Notes under the pieces: generated by a model
The model's database searches: none
What the model was told of the DNA's origin: nothing
Seen by the model: only the letters and a program-made list of their open reading frames with translations
Program-made: the position numbers and the translations under genes
In this document: in pieces, positions 27,496 to 32,086 of the stretch
Layout: the number at the start of each line of letters is the position of its first letter
Numbering within the stretch: the first letter of the stretch is position 1
Source of the DNA: a virus
IMG/VR virus record: IMGVR_UViG_3300027759_000284
Location: 1-32,086 of that record
Strand: one strand, 5' to 3'
Length of the DNA stretch: 32,086 nt

Positions 27496-27719
27496 TAGTA
27501 TTCTAAATCAAATTCTAAAGCAATTGCCATAGTAGGATAAAACTCCTTCCAAGGTTTAATCTCATCACCACTCTTTATATATATTATACAAGACTTATCA
27601 ATCTGTTTTAATATACAAGCAATTTCATGTCCTCCCCATACTTGTTGGCCTACAGAATAATGCATTGCTTCATTCTTATAATCAACGCCAATACTTATTT
27701 TTCTAACAACCGTATCCAT
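27495..27719 (-). CDS. Small conserved-type phage protein, 74 aa, unknown function
   Basis: This short beta-rich protein has KISIGVDYKNEAMHYSVGQQ (about 7-26) at the start and IKPWKEFYPTMAIALEFDLE (about 54-73) at the end, with two Cys in between. No motif indicates an activity. It is part of a run of small genes joined by one-base stop/start overlaps at both ends (27495 and 27719), so it is certainly translated with its neighbours. The coupling to the GroES-like gene and the terminase suggests a role in head assembly, but nothing in the sequence proves it. Confidence 0.6.
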   Translation of the reverse strand: MDTVVRKISIGVDYKNEAMHYSVGQQVWGGHEIACILKQIDKSCIIYIKSGDEIKPWKEFYPTMAIALEFDLEY

Positions 27720-27967
27720 TAGTCTTCGGGTGTTTCTTTAATCTCTGTATATGTTCCATCCTCTAAACTAATGTTTATAGGTCCATATTGAGATTCAATA
27801 TCTTTTTTAAACAATTCTATTGCTTCATTAAGATCTCTTATCTGGTGTAAGAATCCATGCTTCTGTGATTCTAGAATACCTATATTAGTAAGTAACGTAC
27901 TAAGATCTTTTTGTTGGTTTGTAATTGTTTCTAATTGTTCTTTTGTAATTTGTTTTACTACTTCCAT
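27719..27967 (-). CDS. Small coiled-coil protein, 82 aa, unknown function
   Basis: Residues 5-60 form a heptad-rich helix (TKEQLETITNQQKDLSTLL, then LNEAIELFKKDIESQYG), followed by a short strand-turn end with NISLEDGTYTEI (about 64-75). There is no membrane segment or enzyme motif. Upstream is the tRNA-like element (27993-28067), and downstream it shares a base with the 74-aa gene. Proteins of this kind with an 'ESQYGPINISLEDGTY' ending are familiar to me from the terminase neighbourhood of aquatic phages, without known function. Confidence 0.6.
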   Translation of the reverse strand: MEVVKQITKEQLETITNQQKDLSTLLTNIGILESQKHGFLHQIRDLNEAIELFKKDIESQYGPINISLEDGTYTEIKETPED

Positions 27968-27992
27968 TTTATTTAATTTAATTGATTAATTA

Positions 27993-28067
27993 GTAGCAAC
28001 GTATTGGAGTCGAACCAATTTAAGCGGGCTTATGAGACCCGTGAGATACCTTACCTCCCCCCTGCTA
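27993..28067 (-). tRNA. tRNA-like gene, anticodon CAT (Met/Ile2), imperfect acceptor stem
   Basis: Read on the minus strand, it has a T-arm ATTGG-TTCGACT-CCAAT (28019-28003), a five-base variable loop, an anticodon arm CGGGT-CTCATAA-GCCCG (28041-28025; CAT at 28034-28032, preceded by T33), and a D-arm GAGG...TCTC with GG in the loop. The acceptor is weak: TAGCA (28067-28063) pairs with TGCTA (27998-27994) plus a G-T pair, but then a run of six G has no proper partner and the spacing is off by one or two bases. No CCA is encoded. It exactly fills the gap between two genes. It is either a functional phage tRNA with an odd acceptor stem or a decaying one. Confidence 0.65.
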
Positions 28068-28072
28068 TTTCT

Positions 28073-28435
28073 TTATGACAATGTCAAAAGATATTTTAAT
28101 TTTGCTGTTTCACCAGATAAAGATTGCGCTAGATTTGATATATCCCCAAATTTAGCGGTATCACCATAAGTTTCTAAGTCTTTAGAAAACTTCATTACTT
28201 CATCTGCTATTTTCATAGAATCGGCTTTTGAATCGACGGCATCGATCTTTAAAGACTGAATTCTTTTTCCAGTATAACCCATTAATTTTTCTACAACATC
28301 ATCTTTAAATTCTTGTAAAAATTCATAGAATTCTCCGGTTGCTTTATGTTCTGCAAAACTTCTAGTTTGCCAATGTATTAAATGGATCTGTTCATGAAAG
28401 AACGCTAATTTACCTGCAATTTCTTCTGTTGTCAT
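28073..28435 (-). CDS. Dps/ferritin-like protein, 120 aa
   Basis: The sequence is all helical and opens with the arrangement of a Dps-type diiron site: FFHEQIHLIHWQT (residues 12-24, with H14, H18, H21), H30 in FAEHKATGEFYEF, E35, then D45/D46 and E49 in KDDVVEKLMG. In Dps proteins the set is H-(x11)-H-(x3)-D-(x10)-D-(x3)-E; the spacing here is shorter between the two His but otherwise close. Length (120 aa) is shorter than typical Dps (about 160 aa). Phage proteins of this type exist, and a role in DNA protection or in head structure is possible; neither can be decided here. It is followed 5 bases later by the tRNA-like element. Confidence 0.6.
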   Translation of the reverse strand: MTTEEIAGKLAFFHEQIHLIHWQTRSFAEHKATGEFYEFLQEFKDDVVEKLMGYTGKRIQSLKIDAVDSKADSMKIADEVMKFSKDLETYGDTAKFGDISNLAQSLSGETAKLKYLLTLS

Positions 28436-28449
28436 AATATATATTTTAA

Positions 28450-28764
28450 TTACTCATTTAGAACGGTTATTACATTGTGCCCTAAAAAACTATGCTTTGG
28501 ATTATTTACAATCATTTCATTATCCCCGAAATCAATATCTTGTTCAGACATAACATCATAGTGATAGCCATCTGTAAATATAGGAGCTATTTCTAATGTA
28601 GGATTATTAATACAGATTAATCCTATTTCTACAATAGCCTGAATTCCCTCACCAAAATATAAAACTTCTTCTTTATTTATTATTTGTTTAACATAAACTT
28701 TTTTTAATAGTAAATCCGCTATTGCAGTTTCTTTATCTGCGTATTTCAATTTGTAAATATTCAT
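28450..28764 (-). CDS. Small conserved-type protein, 104 aa, unknown function
   Basis: This soluble mixed alpha/beta protein has strands near the start (NIYKLKYADKETAIADLL, about 2-19), a central IQAIVEIGLICINNP (about 41-55), and an acidic end DGYHYDVMSEQDIDFGDNEM (about 65-84) followed by NPKHSFLGH. It has no signal peptide and no known catalytic motif. It stands 4 bases after the fibre-like gene, so it may be a fibre chaperone or an accessory of it; this is only a suggestion from position. Confidence 0.55.
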   Translation of the reverse strand: MNIYKLKYADKETAIADLLLKKVYVKQIINKEEVLYFGEGIQAIVEIGLICINNPTLEIAPIFTDGYHYDVMSEQDIDFGDNEMIVNNPKHSFLGHNVITVLNE

Positions 28765-28768
28765 AAGA

Positions 28769-30529
28769 TTATGCAGTTAAATTTGTACATTCTGTATCTG
28801 TTAAAGGAGCAGGAAATAAATAAATTCCTTTTATATATTTAGGTACATAACATAAATATGCACTTAAAAATTCTAAAGCTGTAGAAGTAAAAGTAGTTGC
28901 AGTAACTTGTTTAGTTCCATTTACAAAAACATCCATTGTAGATCCGTTCCAATTAAAAACAACTTTGATTGTATTTGTAGTAGTAGTATATAATGAAGTT
29001 AAAGTTCCAGCTATTTTTTTATTAATAACTAATCTACCAGTTCCTGTATTAATAACTCCAAAACTATTATTAGGAGTTGTTGCACTATCACCAATATAAA
29101 GTCCAGTTCCAGAATTATCTCTTGTTAAAGATAAATTATTATTTATTTCAAGATACCAAGCACCACCAGAACTTGTTATTAGTCCATTTGTATATATATT
29201 ACTTCTTGAAAATTGATCAGCATTTCTTGTAACAGCTCCTGTTGTTGTAGGGATAAATGAAGTGCTATAAGCAGCTATTGAACTTAAACCTGTTTGTAAT
29301 TGGGGCATTGATAATGTAACGTTACCAACTATTCCGGTATTATGCAAACCAACTCTAACTTCTGATATAGTTGTAGTAGCAGAAGCTGCATAAACAATTG
29401 AATAAGTATTTCCTGCCTCAATATTTGTTGTAGCTGTTATAGCTACATTATTTTTAAAATAAGTTGGAGTACCTACAGCATTAATAATGGCTAAAATAAA
29501 TTGGACTTGTACAGGGACACTTGCACTTTCAACATATACAGATAAACAACTTGTAGTATTTATAGTAAATGTTTGGGTTTGAAAAAAGAAAATTCTTGCT
29601 ATTGCTGTTGATACAAAATTATAAGCGCCTACATTAGGATTTTTTATACTTGCTATTCGTGTTGAAACTCCTGTTCCATTTAAAGACCAACTTGTAGGTG
29701 AAGTTGAACTTCCTGACCAAACACTATTTAATAATAAATTAGTTCTTTGTGGTTCTAATAATAAAGCAGGACAACCTCCAACTGTATCATAGTTTAATCG
29801 AGGTACATTTAATCTATCTGTTGTAAAGAAATAATCTTTAGGTACAGAACCTTGAACTAATTGTGCTCCCCAAAGATAATTAAACTTAATATTATCTCCA
29901 ATTACAGTTGTATTACCATTAGTATCAGTCACTCCAATTCCTATAACATTTATTGAAGTTGTTGTAGTTGTTGCTGTTACAGAACATCTAATCCAACCAT
30001 TACCAAAATCCTGAATAGTAGCAGTTCTTCCAGCTCCAATAGTTCCAAGAGTAACAGTTTGTAAATTAAAAAAACTATTGTCTGTAGTTCCATTTATATT
30101 CTCTCGAAAAAAACAATAATTAAAATCATTTTTTTTCATAAAAATAGAAATTGTATATGAACTACCTGCACTTGTTGTTATAGTTGGACCATAAACAAAC
30201 CTATGAACACCGCCAACAGTATTAGGAATAATTTTAGTTGCCGTTACTGAACCATTAGGAGAAGTTCCTTGATTTAGATAAGGAGGAGTTCCAGAAACAT
30301 TTAATTCAGTATTAGACCAAGATGCATTTCCAAACTGCTCACTATAATTTAATAAATTATAAGGAACAATTTCAATTAAACCTGCGTCATTATTTAATGT
30401 ACTACTTGCAAGCGTACTTCTTGTAAAAGTTAAATCTCCGTTACCATTAGAAGGGATAATAGAATACACTTTGCTTTCTTTAACAGCATTTGGTGTCATT
30501 ACCAAACTTGCTTTAGTTAGTAAACTCAT
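28769..30529 (-). CDS. Fibre-like virion protein with carbohydrate-binding-type domains, 586 aa
   Basis: The N-terminal segment (FTRSTLASSTLNNDAGLIEI, about 35-54) precedes NLLNYSEQFGNASW (about 58-71), the typical opening of a jelly-roll carbohydrate-binding module (about 58-230) seen in phage fibres. A second similar module follows (about 265-430, beginning with NLLLNSVWSGS). The C-terminus (about 436-586) looks like a LamG/concanavalin-type fold (WYLEINNNLS, VVFNWNGSTMDVFVNGTKQV, YIKGIYLFPAPLTD). Composition is very rich in Thr/Ser/Asn, as in receptor-binding fibres. The start codon overlaps the stop of the 55-aa gene (ATGA). Position among head genes suggests a head or collar fibre rather than a tail-tip fibre. 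Confidence 0.65.
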   Translation of the reverse strand: MSLLTKASLVMTPNAVKESKVYSIIPSNGNGDLTFTRSTLASSTLNNDAGLIEIVPYNLLNYSEQFGNASWSNTELNVSGTPPYLNQGTSPNGSVTATKIIPNTVGGVHRFVYGPTITTSAGSSYTISIFMKKNDFNYCFFRENINGTTDNSFFNLQTVTLGTIGAGRTATIQDFGNGWIRCSVTATTTTTSINVIGIGVTDTNGNTTVIGDNIKFNYLWGAQLVQGSVPKDYFFTTDRLNVPRLNYDTVGGCPALLLEPQRTNLLLNSVWSGSSTSPTSWSLNGTGVSTRIASIKNPNVGAYNFVSTAIARIFFFQTQTFTINTTSCLSVYVESASVPVQVQFILAIINAVGTPTYFKNNVAITATTNIEAGNTYSIVYAASATTTISEVRVGLHNTGIVGNVTLSMPQLQTGLSSIAAYSTSFIPTTTGAVTRNADQFSRSNIYTNGLITSSGGAWYLEINNNLSLTRDNSGTGLYIGDSATTPNNSFGVINTGTGRLVINKKIAGTLTSLYTTTTNTIKVVFNWNGSTMDVFVNGTKQVTATTFTSTALEFLSAYLCYVPKYIKGIYLFPAPLTDTECTNLTA

Positions 30530-30693
30530 GGTATATTATTTAATATTGTTAGTGATGCTAATTGGCATGCTTCAGCAGAATAAACCCCTCCATCGGCAGC
30601 GACCCTGGCTTTAAAAGCCGTGATTAATGCTAATACATTAAATCCAAGATTTTTGTTTGTAGACCAATCAATGCCAAGTCCTATACCTATCAT
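30526..30693 (-). CDS. Short gene, 55 aa, overlapping the fibre gene start
   Basis: ATG at 30693-30691 opens a frame that ends with TGA at 30528-30526, overlapping the next ATG as ATGA, a classic coupling. The peptide starts MIGIGLGIDW and continues with FNVLALITAFKARVAADGG (about 19-37) and VYSAEACQLASLTIL. The 'RVAADGGVYSAEAC' phrase is similar to short N-terminal segments of phage fibre or collar proteins that I have seen. The frame fills the 166-base stretch between two genes almost exactly, which supports a real gene. Function is unknown; it may be an attachment segment or a partner of the fibre. Confidence 0.7.
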   Translation of the reverse strand: MIGIGLGIDWSTNKNLGFNVLALITAFKARVAADGGVYSAEACQLASLTILNNIP

Positions 30694-30694
30694 C

Positions 30695-30961
30695 TTAATA
30701 TACTAATAAAATTTTATCATACGCAATATTAGTAACCGCAGTTATTTGCGATACTATAACAGGCAAAAATGTTCCACTAGTAAGCCCAGTAAATGTAACA
30801 GTACTTGAATTACCAACCGGCATAACTGTTATAGATGTTGTTGTAAGATTTGGATCTGTTACAGCACCTATATAAATAGCAGCTGATGCAATATTACTTG
30901 TAGGACCAGTTATTGTTGATACTCTAGTAGCAAAATCTGGTTGATTTCCATATTGTCCCAT
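30695..30961 (-). CDS. Small virion-type protein, 88 aa
   Basis: The start GQYGNQPDFATRVSTITGP (about 2-20) and the beta-rich remainder (SAAIYIGAV, TSITVMPVGNSSTVTFTGL, GTFLPVIVSQITAV) are Ser/Thr/Val-rich and without charge clusters. This resembles small decoration or adaptor proteins repeated in aquatic phages ('FLPV' before the last strand). No signal peptide or enzyme motif. It ends 1 base before the start of the 55-aa gene and begins 3 bases after the stop of the 86-aa gene. A capsid surface or fibre-base role is likely but not shown. Confidence 0.6.
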   Translation of the reverse strand: MGQYGNQPDFATRVSTITGPTSNIASAAIYIGAVTDPNLTTTSITVMPVGNSSTVTFTGLTSGTFLPVIVSQITAVTNIAYDKILLVY

Positions 30962-30964
30962 AAT

Positions 30965-31225
30965 TTATTTTTTAAATATTTTATTGTATATTTTACTTTT
31001 ATTCTTTAAAGCTTTGCCAAGCAATGGAAATTCCAATACAGTATCTCCTGGATAACTAATTGATTTTTCACCTGGAGCCATTACTTTTTCATTGCCTAAA
31101 TTGTCAATACCTAAAACGGGGAATTCTACGTCTTCCATAGTAATCTCCCCGCTTGGTATTACATTATAAGGTTTATCTTTATCAGGGCTATTTTTTTTAT
31201 AACCTGTTGTAGATATATTTTTCAT
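30965..31225 (-). CDS. Small protein, 86 aa, unknown function
   Basis: The sequence opens MKNISTTGYKKNSPDKDKPY and has IPSGEITMEDVEFPVLGID (about 23-41), KVMAPGEKSISYPGDTVLEF (about 47-66) and a basic tail (KALKNKSKIYNKIFKK, about 71-86). It has no membrane segment. The 'PG(E)..Y.FPGD.V.E.P' pattern is one I have seen in small proteins beside the fibre genes of aquatic phages, with no assigned function. It is separated from the metalloprotease-like gene by about 40 bases. Confidence 0.55.
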   Translation of the reverse strand: MKNISTTGYKKNSPDKDKPYNVIPSGEITMEDVEFPVLGIDNLGNEKVMAPGEKSISYPGDTVLEFPLLGKALKNKSKIYNKIFKK

Positions 31226-31265
31226 AATTAATAATATAGAGTTATGCTATTATAATTACGCGTGT

Positions 31266-31580
31266 TTATTGTTTTTTATAAGCTTCTAATTCCCAAGGTA
31301 ATTTCTTAGATCCTTCATTCATAGTTGCTCGGGGATATTTTTTGTTTTTCCAAATAACGTGGGTATCAGTATAATCTAAATCACCTCGTTTCATCTGGTC
31401 AATATGAACCATCTCGTGTTCTATTGTTTTATTCTTTGCTAATTCTAATGGAGAAACATTTTTGTTTACAAGTATGGTTCCATTATTTTGAGCCATACCC
31501 AAAACATTATCATCCATGTCTACACTATATATTGGTGTTTGATCCGTATTATACGGGGCTCCTCTCATTGAAAATGCCAT
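31266..31580 (-). CDS. Small zincin-like metalloprotease-type protein, 104 aa
   Basis: The signature IEHEMVHIDQM contains HEMVH at residues 55-59 (bases 31418-31404), the HExxH zinc-binding motif with helix before it (ELAKNKTIEHEMVHIDQMKRG). A candidate third ligand lies in LPWELEAYKKQ (E97 or E99), and a strand KYPRATMNEG runs between, as in short zincin domains. At 104 aa it is close to a minimal zincin domain. It starts 1 base after the stop of the Lys-rich gene. A prohead protease or a protein cleaving a structural partner is an attractive guess; the capsid module shows no other protease. Confidence 0.65.
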   Translation of the reverse strand: MAFSMRGAPYNTDQTPIYSVDMDDNVLGMAQNNGTILVNKNVSPLELAKNKTIEHEMVHIDQMKRGDLDYTDTHVIWKNKKYPRATMNEGSKKLPWELEAYKKQ

Positions 31581-31581
31581 A

Positions 31582-31875
31582 TTAGCATTTTTTCATTTTA
31601 GCAGCGGATCCTTTTGAAGCCATAGTTGTTTTAGGAGTTGGTCCAGATTTAGTCATTTGCTTAGTTGGAGACATAGAACTTTTTGTTGTTTTAGTAGTCG
31701 CTCCGTATTTTGCCATTTGCTTAGTTGGAGGCATAGGTTTTTTACTTTCTTTTTTCTCAAAAGGTTTAGTCTCCTTTTTTTCATGTTTCATCATGTCTGC
31801 TTTAGAAGCATATTTCTCTACCTTGCCTTTTTCGTAACTTCCTTTTTCTACGATTTTTTTTGCTGTCTTTTTCAT
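31582..31875 (-). CDS. Lys-rich protein with tandem 20-residue repeats, 97 aa
   Basis: This is a strongly basic, low-complexity protein: Lys-rich start (KKTAKKIVEKGSYEKGKVEK, residues 2-21), a KPFEKKESKK stretch, then two 20-residue repeats (PPTKQMAKYGATTKTT and SPTKQMTKSGPTPKTT with linkers) and a basic end (AAKMKKC). It has no fold-like hydrophobic pattern and is probably disordered. The charge suggests binding to DNA, for example condensation inside the head, or to the acidic capsid/scaffold; neither is proven. It follows the hairpin at 31896-31929 by 20 bases and may be the first gene of a transcript segment. Confidence 0.6.
   Translation of the reverse strand: MKKTAKKIVEKGSYEKGKVEKYASKADMMKHEKKETKPFEKKESKKPMPPTKQMAKYGATTKTTKSSMSPTKQMTKSGPTPKTTMASKGSAAKMKKC
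31621..31740 (-). repeat. 60-base imperfect tandem repeat within the Lys-rich gene
   Basis: Two adjacent 60-base units (31621-31680 and 31681-31740) share long near-identical parts, for example CATTTGCTTAGTTGGAG at 31654-31670 and 31714-31730. They encode the two TKQM-containing 20-residue repeats. The in-frame period shows duplication under coding constraint. Confidence 0.8.
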
Positions 31876-31895
31876 TTTTTTGTTTTAGATATATT

Positions 31896-31929
31896 AAATT
31901 CCCTATAAAAATTTATCTATAGGGAATTT
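31896..31929 (-). terminator. Perfect 12-bp inverted repeat, terminator-like or 5' hairpin
   Basis: AAATTCCCTATA (31896-31907) pairs exactly with TATAGGGAATTT (31918-31929) around a 10-base A/T-rich loop. It sits 10 bases after the stop of the rightmost gene (31940) and 20 bases before the start of the Lys-rich gene (31875). There is only a weak T/A run after it on the minus strand, so termination may be partial; it might also protect or attenuate the downstream mRNA. Confidence 0.55.
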
Positions 31930-31939
31930 TGATTAATTA

Positions 31940-32086
31940 TTATGCTAATACTGGCATTGTTGGGATTGTAACTCCTGCGGGTAAAGTAACAAATCCTTGT
32001 AATGGTTTACCACCAGCTACTAACGCGGTATTGATACTTGCCACTGCTCCTGCCGCTCCAGCCGTTGTTGTAGTGAAAGTATATGT
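31940..32086 (-). CDS. C-terminal fragment of a gene entering from the right edge
   Basis: The frame is open from the window edge (32086) to TAA at 31942-31940 and gives the last 48 residues: Thr/Ala/Gly-rich at first (TFTTTAGAAGAVASINTALV), then KPLQGFVTLPAGVTIP and a PTMPVLA end. No family can be named. The composition is like that of the beta-rich virion proteins to its left. It is followed by the perfect 12-bp hairpin. Confidence 0.7.
   Translation of the reverse strand, partial: TYTFTTTTAGAAGAVASINTALVAGGKPLQGFVTLPAGVTIPTMPVLA

Noticed and set aside
1-31908. Plus-strand open frames of 60-166 codons (for example 2090-2590, 5540-5899, 31657-31908)
   Set aside because: All lie opposite well-supported minus-strand genes, are rich in Ser/Leu/Phe as expected from reversed A/T-rich coding DNA, and show no domain.
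1-32086. CRISPR array, transposon, integrase or diversity-generating element
   Set aside because: No regular spaced repeats, terminal inverted repeats, integrase or reverse transcriptase sequence was seen.

Overview
The window is part of the late (structural) region of a tailed bacteriophage. Every convincing gene is on the minus strand, so transcription runs from the right edge to the left edge. The genes are packed end to end, with 0-30 base gaps, TAATG and ATGA stop/start overlaps, and only a few spacers longer than 50 bases. The DNA is strongly AT-rich. Starts such as those of the major capsid gene (20856) and the 533-aa gene (12216) have A/T-rich leaders and no clear Shine-Dalgarno sequence. 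That, with the protein types, points to a podovirus of a Bacteroidota host. The order terminase, portal, scaffold-like, capsid, connector/ring-like proteins, P22 gp10-like stabilization protein, internal virion proteins resembles crAss-like phages (Crassvirales) and related aquatic Bacteroidota podoviruses. The taxonomic link is inference, because no search was possible.

Right to left: a C-terminal gene fragment (32086-31940); a perfect 12-bp hairpin; a Lys-rich protein with a 20-residue tandem repeat; a small HEMVH zinc-protease-like protein; three small virion-type proteins, one of 55 aa overlapping its neighbour by ATGA; a 586-aa fibre-like protein with a lectin-like end (30529-28769); a small conserved protein; a Dps/ferritin-like protein; a tRNA-like gene with anticodon CAT in the only gap of this part; three small proteins, including one with two GroES-like domains; a small protein in the usual small-terminase position; then the large terminase, portal, scaffold-like protein and HK97-type major capsid protein. 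The capsid gene is followed by a textbook intrinsic terminator.

Next come a conserved head-associated protein, two ring/connector candidates, a very long tail stabilization protein (1380 aa) followed in the same frame by a 533-aa protein that looks like the second half of the same family, a GNAT-like protein, and two internal virion (ejection) protein candidates. The left quarter is one open frame that starts at 7971 and runs off the window at base 1, at least 2657 codons long. It combines an HELLH zincin motif, a PD-(D/E)XK nuclease-like motif and a complete set of HAD hydrolase motifs. It is best read as a giant 'polyvalent' protein packaged with the DNA and delivered into the host at infection.

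How the parts fit (inference): the right half builds and fills the head and carries surface fibres; the middle builds the head-tail connector and short tail; the left part encodes proteins carried inside the virion, among which the giant multi-domain protein is the most likely source of new biology. I saw no integrase, transposase, CRISPR array or lysis gene.
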